DNA from: Aphelocoma coerulescens
Lineage: Eukaryota > Chordata > Aves > Passeriformes > Corvidae
Assembly (NCBI RefSeq): GCF_041296385.1
Contig: NC_091017.1
Coordinates: forward strand, 8,550,001 to 8,614,000
Length of the DNA stretch: 64,000 nucleotides
Reading direction: 5' to 3'
Part shown: piece by piece, positions 38,079 through 50,693 of the stretch
How the letters are laid out: the number at the start of each line of letters is the position of its first letter
Numbering within the stretch: the stretch's first letter is position 1
Notes under the pieces: model-generated
Told to the model about the DNA's origin: nothing
The model's database searches: none
The model's input: the letters and a program-made list of their open reading frames with translations, nothing else
Translations under genes and position numbers: made by a program

Positions 38079-40569
38079 TTATTTAAAAAAAATAAAGAAC
38101 CATTTGTTCATTTTAAAGACAACCATGTCCAAATGTGAATATGCACAATCTGATGCAGGGACTTCTTTCTGCCCCCATCACCTCAGCTGCCACGGCTGAG
38201 GGAAGGGAAAGTGAAGAACCCTGGCTCCCTGGGACACAGCTTTTGAGTATGAGGGAACATCTGCCAGCCAGACACCACACTTCTACCCCTTCAAGTCCTC
38301 TCCTATGTTAAGAGACCATGGGAGCATTAGTCATTGCAAAGCCAAGAGAAGTTCCTTTTCCACTCTGAAATATGACAGCATTCCACATTAAATAAATGTT
38401 GTGGTTACCAATCTCCTTCGGTTTTGAACTTGCTTTAAGCTGCTATTAGAGAATTATTTCCTTCTTTGACAATTTGCTGACATCTTGCTAGCATGGGTGA
38501 AGTCATCACTAAATTCCCTTCTCAAGACTCACTGTAAACCTGATGGGAAAGTAAACACTTTGCACAATGGGTTTTTTTTGCTTGTGTGTTTCTCTACTTG
38601 CTTTTGCAACACAAGCAGCTTTGCTCAGCAGCAAATCCTATTCAAGTAGTTATTGTGATTGCCTGCACTAACATGAGACACTCATTTAAGAAGATTACAA
38701 AATAATGATGAAATTGCAGCATTACTACATTGTAAATCTCATCAGTGAGGATAGAGAGAAGCTCTCAGAAAGTAACAGATTGTTATTTCATGTTTCTCTG
38801 TTTCCATTATCTGACTACTCTGAACATAAGGAAACTAAAGACATTGATATCTTAAATATTTCAGAGGTAGTTGTATGTAATGCCTATATTGTAGTTTAGA
38901 AGTTTAGCTTCATCCCAGAGTTAACAAATGAATAGCAGGTGATTAAAATGCTGTTTATTGTACCAGTAACTTGTTTTATAAGCTCCTATGTTGGCACTTT
39001 AAATTGCTGTGAAAAGCAGGGCAGCATCAGCTTGTGCACTGGGCATTCTTGTACCATGTCAAGTATTTGAAGTGCTTAAAGCTCTGACGAGTCTATCTGC
39101 TGAAAGACTCAGTAAGATACCCACTACTTTAAAATGATCTATTTTTAACAAATATTCAGCTAAACAAAGTCATGAGTTCAGACTGATTACTATAACCAGG
39201 CTGAGGGACACCAAATCTATAAAATTTAAATGTTGGATTGCTTTTATTGCTCATCTGAGAGGCTCAGGCTCAGGCAAAATTGAAGACTATTGAAATTATC
39301 AAAAACTTCAGTCCCATCATAAAAACAAACTGGCTGATCTTGTCGCAAGACATCTCACTCCCTGCAGATAATCTCAGGAAAATATTCCCCTTTTCTTCCC
39401 TCTAATTCCACACCTTGAGGGGTTTGTACATTTCTGTGCTGTACTGTGCTCATGTGCTCTGCTATGAAAGTGGGGATGCTGGCTGCCTCCAGGACAGTGT
39501 AGTGAACCATTGCAAAATGAGTAGCTTCTCTTCTCAGCTTGGATGTATTGGCACTTTTTACATCTCTGGCATCCTAACGGTGTTGTGAGTTACTGAGAGT
39601 AGTCAGTGCTCTCACTTGGCCTGAACACCTTTTTTGAAGCAGTTTATATAATCAGCTGAGCAATTTATGCCCATATTCACAAGTGGTTCACACAACCAGG
39701 CTCTCACTCAAAGTATTATAAAGCACATTACCATATGTATAAGGCTTTACGTACCAATATTCCATACACATTCATACCTAGATATGTCTTAATTTAATGT
39801 GCTTTCTGAAAAGGACACATGCATATCTTATAGAGTCAGTCACACACCGATATGTTTTAATATAACATACTTTCTGAAAAGGATAGACCTGAGCAAGTGA
39901 AATCTTTCTCCTTTTGAAGTTAATGATAAATAACCTCAAAAGTACATCAAGCTTGGGACAAAACAAGGAAGATTGTTTTCACAATTAAGCTTAGGTAAGG
40001 AGGTTTTGGGGGGTGATATTTCTGGTGAAGCTAGTGGATAACAAATGGTAGTTGACAATGAATAGCTATAATCTGCTCCCTTCACCTCTGCCTTTGCCCT
40101 TAAAGCAAAGTAGGTACTCCAAGAACAGGAGTCTTCTAAAAAAACTGCATGTCTTACGTGCAGACAGAAGAATAGAAGGTTAAAAGAAAATCTAGTTCTC
40201 ATTTATCAGGAATACTCTAGCCACAAATAGAGCTCTATTTGAGCTACCTGTTTAGGTGAGTTATCTCAAAAGGATTTTTATATTGTACAATTAGCTGACA
40301 GCTGGGTTGCATCTCTCTTGTGGGTAAGGCAGCTGGCAGAATCGTATCTCCTTTGTACCCGTGGTGCTCTGCAGGTATCTCTGCCCCAAGACATTCTGGG
40401 CTTGCAAAACATGCAACTGTTATTAGCAGCTATTGACTCTATTTTTTAAACATTTTAGGAATTATTCTAGTTGCAGAATGTGCATTTCCATAGCCTTCAC
40501 TGCAGCTTGCCCATATGGAATTTCATCTTATTTCCATCCAGAAAGGAAAGAGTGACTTTGATGTGATCA
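38079..40569. other. non-coding stretch between CR1 fragments
   Basis: I see no gene or mobile element. It contains an imperfect 40-nt direct repeat (39781 and 39849, period 68) listed separately. Open frames are short. Confidence 0.7.
39781..39888. repeat. imperfect tandem duplication, period 68
   Basis: The segment beginning GATATGTCTTAATTTAATGT at 39781 recurs as GATATGTTTTAATATAACAT at 39849. Both copies continue with CTTTCTGAAAAGGA. Confidence 0.85.
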
Positions 40570-40862
40570 TCAGAGTTAGAAAACAGCTTAAAGACCACCT
40601 TGTTCCAGCCCCGCCTTGCCATGGGCACCGACAGCTTCCACCAGACCCTGTTTCTCACAGCCCCATCCAACCCAGCCTGGAACACTTCCAGGGACAGGGT
40701 ATCCACCACTTCTCTGGGTAACCTGTTCCAGGGACTCTCTATCCTCACAGCAAAAAATTTCTTCCCAATACCTAATCTAAACATACCATTTTTCATCTTG
40801 AAGCCATTCCCCCTTGCTCTTTTCCATTCCCCCTTGTCCTATTATGGACATGACATACTTGC
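40570..40862 (-). mobile_element. CR1 LINE fragment G, minus strand, with ORF2 C-terminus remnant
   Basis: About 290 bases of CR1 3' region on the minus strand. A 99-codon minus-strand frame (40497-40796) still spells the ORF2 C-terminal signature SPWNRLPREVVDTLSLEV, so it is a coding relic and not a host gene. The terminal octamer is lost or degraded at about 40570. Inside, CCATTCCCCCTTG occurs twice with a 20-base period (40804 and 40824), where the element normally has one copy. The element is 5'-truncated at about 40862. Confidence 0.93.
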
Positions 40863-43800
40863 AGGGACTAGCTGGAAACCCTGCTAAGAATTTCCTTTCA
40901 TCATAAGGCACAAGCACTTTTCAAATTCTTGTTCTGGTGATCCTATTCTACTCAGTTTTCAGGAAATTTGAAAAATCTCTATTGCTTAAAATTACACCTT
41001 TATTACGGCTTTTATATCCAAATTTTAAAAAATATGAACTTTTTTGGAAAAAAGAAAAAACAACTTAATGTCACAGTTCAGAGTATACTGTATTTAAAAA
41101 GAGCATTTCACCCTAAATGTAAATGGTTTACTTTTGAAAAACAAGGGAAAGGAAAACATTATTGTGCTTTCAGATTTCAAATGGGTTTTGGCAGATGACA
41201 TATGTTCCCCAAAAAGCATACTTTGGGGACTTGGGCCTTGACAGAAGAAAAGTATTAAAAGGATGAGCAACCAAGTGATATATTTTATCTCTGTTTTCAG
41301 TGATGTTACCATTTGTAGCATTTACAACAACAACAACAACAGAGTAGTCACAAAACAACAGCTGTCCTTCTCTTCAAACTACTCTTAAAGATTATCTCTC
41401 TCATGATGTTTACAAAAACTTGACAATGGTTAGGCAGATGATATTCTGCACTTTCTTATTACTTATTCCAAAAATGAGAATAATTTAATCCCTAACCGGA
41501 GTTTCTTCTCTCTCCTTTTTTTATTTGTCTTGGTGAATAGAGACTATATTTTCCTCTATGTTCCAAACATAGGTAATAGTGATAGAGACTTTAGATATCA
41601 TCAATATTAAAGAAAAAGGAAAGAAAATAATGTTTATTTTTCCACTGAAGCACAAGTTCTCATTTACAGACTATTATGGACAGCAGACGACTCCTGTATT
41701 TACACTAGGCAATAATAATTTACTCCAATAAGTTATGAAATTACATCTAATCGTTTCTCTTGGGTAACTGTACAATATTAAACAATCTGATGTGTGAAAT
41801 CAGATTTAAATGTCAAGTTGAAAAAAATCTGCCAAACATGTCTCTCTAGGTATCACAGGAATGTTAACATTAAACTGCAGACAGGAACACAATTAATAAA
41901 AACAACAAAAACAAACCCAAACCAAAAAAGTATTTCCAGCATAATACCAGAGGTAATTTTTGGGATACATCACAAGAGAATTTTAGGCAAATAAAGAACT
42001 CTTTAGGTGTACTGCTGAGATTCAACTACATCAAAACAGGTAGTTTTCATGAGCTGCCTTACAATTCCTTAGCTGTTGCTGTTTCTGGCACGAGTGATAT
42101 AAAAACAGACTTGATATCTAGACTAGTATGACTGCAGCTCCAGGGGTAGAGGCAGTAAGATTCATCTGTCACCTTGTCTCCACCTAGTACAGATCTATGT
42201 GATAGGTGATCTCAAAATATCTTATCACACTGGATTTCTTAACACACAAACCAGGAGGAAATGTGGAGGTGAAAAAAGCTGTCCTAAAATTCCAGTGCTT
42301 CAAGAACCCTTTTGAATACCTGGAGAATCTGCTTCTAATTTTGCTGAAATTTTAAATCCCTCTCTCTGGGACAGTGATTTCTAACTCCCAAGAAAACAGC
42401 CCAATCCTCAGGCCATGGGCATGCTCTAAGAAAACTGGGTTTCTCCAATTCTGAATGTTTGGGGACAGGGAAGGAGGGAAAAGAAATTGAAATACATTCT
42501 CCATTCAGCTAAAAACAATCCAATGATCAGATGATTCATATCAGTGAAGTGTTAGAGAGCTATATAGAATATTCTAAAGATAAAAATCTCCTCTGAATAT
42601 GTATATAAAAGCTTGAATGATTTTTTGAGTACTTTGACAGCTTCAGCAGTAACCCTAGAAGAACAGGGCTGGAATTGCTCAAACAGTAGCTAGTATTCAA
42701 ATAACCCATCAAAACTGTATTTCCAACAGACTGGCATCATGAAAAGAATTTTGGATAAAGGGGAACAGATGAAGAGAAATAGCAAAAGTACTCAGAGGAG
42801 CTGTCAAAGTCCCCCAGGACAGTTTTAGACAGAATTAGGACACCATTTGCAGGGAAAGTTGTTGTTATGGACACTAAAGGCTCAGCCCCGGCTCTGCATG
42901 AAGAAAGCAGTCAGAGAGGAACCTGACTGTTCAGCTCTGATCAGAATTAAATTTACATTTATTTATTCCCATAACCTGTGGATTCCAAATTTTAAAGTAG
43001 AAGTTCAGCCTCAGACTGGACTTTAATATTGGATACAATAAAGAGAAAAACCCTGGGGAGGTCTCTCCCTATGAAATCTGAACAAAACTGGGATATGGAG
43101 GCACATACAGGATACTGATATATCCTTTAGAGACAAGAGTTAAAGAACAACACTCTAAGTTAAATACTGGTAGGTAGCACTGGGTAGCTGCAAGTGCAGG
43201 TAGAGAGATCTGGGAGGTGTTAAGTGAAGTTTGGAAAAGTACTTCCCCTCTACAAAGAGGCGGTGGCACACAGCAGATTCACAGCCTTAGCCTGGTGTTT
43301 CAGGGCTTGTCTCAGCATCCCCGGGCTGCTGAATCCCAAATATAAATCACAGCACTGACTTGTACCTGACTTTCCCATGTCTTCAGTGAGTGCTGTAGGC
43401 ACTTTCTCTTTCACTCCTCCACAGTCTTCATGGCCAAAGTTTGGCATAATTAATCTTTGATTAGAGATTAAAAACAGCTTTAGAAAAAGGCAGATGGTTC
43501 CTAGAACAACACAGACTGTGGTGTTGGGATATTCTTAGTGAATGCAAAAAGCTTCTAAATTCTGCACCAAATAAGAGTGAAATTTATAAAAATTCCACTG
43601 GGACATTAAGCCACAGATGCAGATGATTCTTTTTGCCATGGAAGGGGGATAATCTGCCATGGAGTCCAAGGGGCACTTTCTTCTTTGGAACCTCCAGTCC
43701 AACAGGGCACAGTATTCTGAGAAGTCGGACCTGACTTCTCATTCCAGCATTTCCTAATGGTTAGGTTTAGGCATTTCCCCACCCTTCTATTGCTTGCTAT

Positions 43801-46789
43801 TGCCTCTGTATCACACTCTTAGCAGCTCCCTGTGCATAGTGTGAGATTACTCAGCAACTTGAGTTATCCAAATTTTGATAGACAATGCAGTTTCCAAGAG
43901 TTAGGGAACATGGCGACTTCAGTAGCCAGAGCTCTTTGCCAGTATTCAGTCACTGATTTATTCTGTAGTGATACAACAAATGTTTTGAACCATTTGCAGA
44001 GTAGGTATTATTGGCTAAACAGTCAATTTATCAAATTACTGTATTTCCAGACTGTGGAATATACCCTGGCTTTCTGACAGAGTGGAAGTAGGAGGAGGAG
44101 AGTAAATATTTCCTTTAGTAAGTACTAAGAGACTGAAGAGACATGTTATAAATACACATTGAAATACAGAACACTAGAAAGCAGGAACCAATTAAAGCCT
44201 TTACATCTCTCTATTTCTTATCTCTTTCTCAATTCTTATCTTATAAAACCTTTGAATAGAAAAGACCACTCTAAAGGCAGTAAGTGGAGTCCGAGGTAGA
44301 TAAGCGATTATAAAGTCTCTAGAGGCACAAGAGGGCTTTTAGAAGTAAGGATAAAATTTAGAAATTGATACTACCTCTGAATGCTCAGCCACAAGACTCT
44401 CCACATTGCTCTAGGTGATCTAGAGATACTGGCAGCAGGAGTCACCTTGGTTCAGAATTCTGCAAAATTGCCATCTTCCTTCCAGAGAAGGGAAGGAAGC
44501 AGCATTCTGCAGGGCATGGAGCTGCACAAACACACTTGGTCTTTCAGTAGTAGCTAACACCTAAGGCCAGTCAGCCTTGGGCAGTCATATAGATTTGATA
44601 AAATGAACTGATGGTGCAAAGCTTACTTTCAACAAAAGAAAGAGCTTCAGTAATTTAGGCCAGTATTCACTATATTAATTTTTAACAGAGGTTCACTGAA
44701 AAAGGGCCAGGTAGATACCTTCAGCAAGCATATTCACAAGACTTTACTGTACCAAAACCCTTCTTTTCTTTAAGTCTGTCTCTAAAATTACTGTGCAAAA
44801 CATGGCACAGCAATGTGTGGAACTACAACAACAATTTCCCTAAAACCAGAGTTGGCAACATGCTCTACATTACTGGCTTGCATAAATACTTCTTCAGGTG
44901 GTTTAATGCACCATTCAACAAGTCATCACAGGCTGCTGTAAATTCTTTGTGCATATTTCAGGCAGCAGCTGTTAGGAAGCCTCACAGGTCTAGATGTAAA
45001 TCACATGGCTACAGACTTCCTGGGAGAAGTAAGCACAGGTCATGCCAAGATACTTCTTGTATTAAAGAAAGGAAATGTTAAAATAATGCTCTAGATTTGG
45101 AGCATTTTGTTTCACTGGTGAGTTGGAAGCTAACAGACCAGCTCCAGCTAAAGAAACTGACTGGAAATCATGGTGGTCAGTTTATTCTTTCTTTCAACAT
45201 GCAGCCTCAGGATGTGGTAAAAATGTTTTATTCAGAACTAATTTTAACTAAAACAAGATAAAGGGGAAGATAGTTTCATGTTTAAATAAAAATGCTAAAG
45301 ACAGCAACTCACCTGTCTGTTCCAAATCCCAATTAGATGGGCTAAATTTGAATTTCAGAGCTGGATTTGGGTTAAAGCACAAAGGTTTTAAAACTCTTTC
45401 AAACTCGTGCAAAGTTAGTCATCTCAAGAAACAAGTTTTAACTGTTCTCCAAAGCCTTCTGGCTTTCTGGCTGAAAATCTAAACTTGGCCATGCTGAAAA
45501 AAAGAAACGTGTCATGGAATTGAGCCAAAAAACTTAATGCAAGTTCAGGTGTTTAAATATATTTAATATATATTTAATATATTAAGGCTGAAATGCCACA
45601 CAATACTGGTCATGAAATTCCAGCAATCTTTCACTATCTACTTGTTCACAGCAATAAAAAAATAGTTACGAGTCTTCCAGAATAAATAATTTAAGTATTA
45701 AGAAAACTAATGAGCCAGAATGCATTTCAAAAAGAAGGATATGTGTTTCAGGGAATTTGTGTACACAAAACCTTCTAAATTTGCATTTAAAAACTTTAAA
45801 TATATTTTTAAAAAACTAAATTTTTTATGGAGATCTAAAACCTGTACTGCCCTATTCCCTTCCTCCCTCTGATGTTGCCCTAGTCCTCTGAGCACACCAC
45901 CTAGACCTTTTCTCAGTTTAGCTTTAATGAACATTAAAATAAACCAATCCTTCTGTGTAAAGCCAACATACAGTGTTTCAGATTGAAACTGGAACTCACT
46001 GAAACTGTTGAATTCAGCAGGTATCCACCTTTAGTTAAGATTGCTGCAAGTTCAGGTATTCCCAAGCTGTCCAAAACATGACCTGCTGAGGAAATCAAGC
46101 AACCAGGGTCAGAGATTGTAATTGGAAATTATTTTGTCCATTAGGAAGTCATGAGAGAAGGTAAATGTAGCAGAGAGGTGGCTCAGAGAGAAAAGCATTA
46201 TCCAGGCAAACTCTGGTAGGACAGGGCTGAGGGGGTTTCCCCTTGGGAAAGGTGGAAGTAGCAAGAGCTGCAGCTGTGACCAAGCATCTCCTCTTCTCCT
46301 ATGTTCAGGCAGACACCTTTCTGTACATGTCTGAGAATGAACAAGAGAGCACCAAAGGTTGATCCAGTATCACAACATGATATACAGTGCTGCTGCTCAC
46401 CTCTGCTGGTTGGGTGGGTGACAAGGAAGAGCCTGTCAAAAGCCTGGGCACTTTCAGTCATTTATACCCCCTTCTCTTGAGTATATACATACTGAAAAAA
46501 ATGCAAGTACATTTTTAGTCATCTTCACACTGCATGCACATACATATATAAAAATACACAGACACACACACAAAGTCTCTTTGGAAGCCGTAAAAACAGA
46601 TAAGCCATTCTTAGCACTGCTCCAGAGCCTTCTGGAATTACACTGATCCTACACACAGGCACTCAGAGAAGACCTCTCATCACTGTGCAGACCAGTCCAC
46701 TTTGCAGCACACCACTAGCCAGGCAAGGTGCAAGCAGGAAACAAAACTGGGTCCTTGATCCAGAATGCCCATAACCAAAATACAGGATG
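40863..46789. other. AT-rich non-coding stretch, no gene seen
   Basis: I recognise no exon, RNA gene or mobile element. There is a short CAA repeat at 41323-41341 and an AT-rich palindromic patch near 45551-45585. Open frames reach at most about 92 codons and look like chance. Confidence 0.7.
41323..41341 (+). repeat. (ACA)n trinucleotide tract
   Basis: About six ACA/CAA units in a row, a short microsatellite. Confidence 0.9.
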
Positions 46790-47036
46790 GTCTCAAGTTG
46801 CACCAAGTTTTGATTAGACATTATGAAAATTTTTTTCATGGAAAGGGCTGTCAAGCACTGGCACAGGCTGCCCAGGGAAGGGGTGGATTCGCCATTCCTG
46901 GAAATGTTCAAACAATGCTTGGATATGGCACTTGAGGACACTGTTTAGTGGTTAACACAGTGGTGGTGCTGGGTTGACAGTTGCACTTGATGATCTTAAA
47001 GGTCTTTTCCAATCTTAATGATTCTGTGATTCTAAG
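46790..47036 (+). mobile_element. CR1 LINE fragment H, 5'-truncated, sense on plus strand
   Basis: The fragment has a CR1 3' end of a third type: 'gcacttgatgatcttaaagg', then 'tcttttccaatcttaatgat', then a terminal TCTGTGATTCTAAG. The ORF2 C-terminal remnant reads roughly WHRLPREGVDSPFLEMF at about 46859-46909. Upstream, from about 46790, 'tctcaagttgcaccaagttt' fits the preceding CR1 segment. The fragment is inactive. Confidence 0.9.
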
Positions 47037-48751
47037 AACTAAAGGAAAAATAAAGCCATGCAGGCACTGAAAAAAATATAAACAGGTGTCCTGTTTCAAA
47101 ACTTCCACTTTAATCTAAAAACCGGAAACTTTTGATGGACATCAGACTGTGTATCCCTGAAATGAAACATGGATTCTAGCTTTTATGAAAGTAAAGTATT
47201 TCAAAGACATGGAGGAGAAAAGACATCTTATATATAATACCTTTCCTCAGGACGAATCTTTCTCAGTATCAGTTCATGACACTGCAAACTTTGATGTTGC
47301 TTTGACAAATATTTTCTCTAAGGTGAACTTTAAGTTCCTTTAGGTTAGTTTCACCATTTTATTTTTTCCACTTTTAGTTTATGTAGGAATTGCACTGAAA
47401 TGACAACCTCTATTCCCTCCAAACAGATGGATTGGAGAATAAAGACTATTTATTTCTATTAAACTGTACCACTTCTTATTAAGGTTATCCAGGCCACTAG
47501 CTCATGACAAAATATCTTGTTCAATGTAATTTCAATTTCAACCTGCAAGAAAAAGCAGAAGAAGATACACTTGAAAGAGCAGTGCAAATTTTATTTTTTA
47601 ATTTCCTTAAAGAAAGAGGAAGGAATGAAAAAAAGTTATTTGTAATTCTGAAAAACTTAATGAAAGATTACCATGATATTTTTCTTTTTTTCTTTCAATT
47701 TTGAAATGGCCTTCAATTTTCAAGATGTTGTTTTAAAATTTTGTTTCAAGTTCTTGCCTTAATTTTTTTTGTGAAAGGTTTCGTGAAAGGCAAGTTATCT
47801 CCTCATTCCACATCACTTTGCAATCTGAAAATAGTCATCTAACATGAGAACACAGTAAGATCTGTAACAAGCAGAGCTGCCAAGATAACAGCAAGAAATT
47901 CCATACTCTGCTTTCACCTTAGTCTAAAATGTGAAGTACAGCATTTTAAAATGATTCATTTTGAACTATTATTTGAAGTCTAGTTTGAAAAAAAAGGTAA
48001 AACAGGCTATGCCACCTGAAAAGCCTCAGGCCAGTCTCAATTCTGATTTTTTTTTTTTCCTCTTTTAATGCATTAGGTTAGAGAAGAAATTATTTCCCTG
48101 TTCTTTTACTCAATCACTCCATTTCCCTTGCACAATTTTTATGGACTGCCATCTCCAGCTCTTCCAATTTTTTCCTCCCATTCATCTGCTGTCATTTCTT
48201 GAAGCATAATGTAATGGCAACTTACACAGTAGTACCAGATAATGATTTATTTCTTTGCTCTTGCTCTGTTTAACGGGGAATACCTCTTTTTCTATGCATA
48301 TGTTGAGCCTTTTTTGTAAAAGGACTGCAACTTTTCAAGTCTCCATTTGAGCTCGGAAATTTTCTTCAAAAAGTCTCCTAAAAACTTCCATGTGTAATTG
48401 TACTGTCCACTATTTTAACATTTTCCAAGAATCACAAGCACGTGTTTTCAGTTTTGCTGGAAAAATTTTTTCTTTATAATATAAGACTATGGTTTCTGGT
48501 CCCTGTATTTCAGGAATTTGCAGCCATGAAGTTATACCTACATAAAAAGTTGTCAGTAGTCAAGGCTGAAACTTACTCATTTACACCTCAAGCAGCAGCT
48601 GATGCATAGAAAGGAAAGATCTCTCCGTTCTGGACTCAAAATGCTTTGAGCACTCTTAAAGCACTAGTGTAGAGCAGAAATAGAGTGAAACAGTTCCAGT
48701 AAAACAAATGAAAAAAACACCCTTGAGACATTTCTCCAAACTAGTCTGTGT
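47037..48751. other. AT-rich non-coding stretch, no gene seen
   Basis: No recognisable gene or repeat apart from short A and T runs. The longest open frame is about 66 codons. Confidence 0.7.
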
Positions 48752-48852
48752 GATACGGCCTAGGGGAAGGAGTCCCTGCCCATGGCAGAGGGGTTGGAAC
48801 TGGATGGTTGTTAGGGTGCCTTCTAATTCAAACCATCTTACGATTCTATGAT
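48752..48852 (+). mobile_element. CR1 LINE fragment I, about 100 bp of 3' end, plus strand
   Basis: The fragment has 'ggcctaggggaaggagtccc' and 'gcagaggggttggaactgga', and ends in TTACGATTCTATGAT. Only the 3' untranslated part of the element is present. Confidence 0.93.
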
Positions 48853-48880
48853 ATGTTCTGATTTGTTGTTCGTGTTGTAA

Positions 48881-49315
48881 GTGGAGGTTTGTATCTTTTT
48901 CTGTAAACTCACAAAGAAAGGCAAAAGAATACAGGCACGGCTAAGAAAAGTAAAAAGTCAAAAAGTAAAAGCAAACTACTCTTTCCAGCACCATATAAGA
49001 AAGCCCGTGACTCAGAATAGCATTATTTCACAAAAAAAGTGTTTGCAGATTAATTTCTTTGCCAAACCTCAGTTTGGCACCGGACTGTGGGAAAGCATTT
49101 CAGTTCCAGCCTTCCTTCCTCAGAGTTACAATTTGTGTGTGCAATTTGAGAGCCAAGAATTTGGTATCCACCAATTCTCCAAAGAAACTAAAAATATAAC
49201 TAAAACATCTAAAGCAAGGCCTACCTCTGTACTCCCCAGGGCAGCATCACTTTGTATCAAACCAGAAGGCATTAATGAGACAGTAACCGATGGTAATCTA
49301 TGTTGTGTTGTTTGA
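48881..49315 (+). other. 144-codon open frame of unknown status
   Basis: An ATG-initiated frame on the plus strand whose product starts with a lysine- and arginine-rich segment (about residues 10-35). I recognise no domain. The start lies 29 bases after the end of CR1 fragment I. About 190 bases overlap a 157-codon frame on the other strand. In 64 kb of AT-rich DNA read in six frames, one or two frames of this size are only mildly unexpected. I lean to chance, with an unannotated exon as the alternative. Confidence 0.15.
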
Positions 49316-49599
49316 ACACTAAGAACCAAGTAGAAAGCCATACAATTAAGACTGCTGAGGACAAAAATTATATCCCAGACCACTTGCAGATTAGTTATCA
49401 CAGTAATATGGCTTAAAATAAATGAGCAAGTTATACTATTCGGTTTTGTTTCTGTTACAGAAGAGAGATTATGCTTGACACTGATTTTCTTAAACATGAT
49501 TAAACGTTTTAAAACTAGTTTACTTGATAAAATGGCACATTTTGATACAATTATGTTCAAATTGTCTTCTTGGCATGTAAATCTTACTAGTTGTTTCAC
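49126..49599 (-). other. 157-codon open frame of unknown status
   Basis: This is the longest ATG-initiated frame in the window, on the minus strand. The predicted product has hydrophobic stretches at about residues 60-95 and again near residues 125-140, but no motif that I recognise. It overlaps the 144-codon plus-strand frame over 49126-49315. No promoter or splice sites support it, and there is no homology that I can recall. It is probably a chance frame. Confidence 0.12.
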
Positions 49600-50598
49600 T
49601 TGAGGAAAGAAATAGATATAGGGATAAACAGTGGTTGGTAAACCTTGAAATTATTCCTCATGAGAAAACCTCCTAAAATGAGAATAATAAACTGAATTCA
49701 ATGCTTCTGTCAGGGTAATTGGGACAGAGAGGACAAACAAAACTTAAAAGCTAAAAAAACACTTGAATATTTTCAAAATAACCCAGAAAATCCTGTATTT
49801 CAAGCAAAAGGAAAAAAAATTTAAAACTTCTTAGCTAATGTTAAGATGATCAAAATTAAAGATTGTAAGAAAAATATTTCTGTTTCCTACATGAGAATAT
49901 GTTTGACTCTGGGTCTCAGATCAGTGTGAATTTTTTCTTACTCCTTCTTCCCAAACTCAGGAGAAATACTGTGCTAGGAAAGTAATGATTATCCTTCATG
50001 GCTCCATTGAAGTGAACAGTACTGTGTTCATATAATGAACAGCATAGACAAAATGAGAGCCAAGTCTTTTATTGGCTCAGCAGTTCAGCTGGGAGATGGA
50101 TTTCCTAGCAGAACTTGTTTAGACTGCCTATCTCCACACGATTAGACAGGAGGCTGCTGGTGGCAAATTGAAGTATTCAAACGTCTACTTAAAGGAAGAG
50201 GAAACCAGAAGGAGAGAGGCAGCATCCACCAGACAGTGGTAGGTGATGGACAAGTAAATGATACTGTAATTCCAACACCTGGACATCCCCAGGGATCCTG
50301 GATAGTTGCCATTCAGCATAGACAATAATTCAAATCTTATCCCTTCATCATAAGCTCTTCTGATCCAGTTTCCTGCCCTTCTCCCACATCCCAGTTCAGT
50401 AAGTAGCTTTGAATGGCATGCCATAGATTTCCCTTTCTGCTGACTTGAAAAAGCTGTGCTTTTGGACTCTGCTCATTTTGAGCCAGCAAAGAACTTAGCC
50501 CTGTGAACTATACATTGTACTTCAGTACAAAAGTAAGAGCTAAGATTTAAGCCTACTAAGTTTTGGCTTCTACATCAGCCACATGAAAACAGAAACAC

Positions 50599-50693
50599 CA
50601 TATGTATATATATATGTATATATGTATATGTGTATATATGTATATATGTATATCTATATATCTATATATCTATATCTCTATATATCTATATAC
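50599..50693. repeat. compound TATG/TATC/TA microsatellite
   Basis: About 95 nt changing from GTATATAT-type units to CTATATAT-type units. The change of unit within one tract suggests repeated slippage plus point changes. Confidence 0.95.

Noticed and set aside
40497..40796. 99-codon minus-strand frame as a host gene
   Set aside because: Its middle is the CR1 ORF2 C-terminus, so it is a repeat relic extended by chance into flanking DNA.
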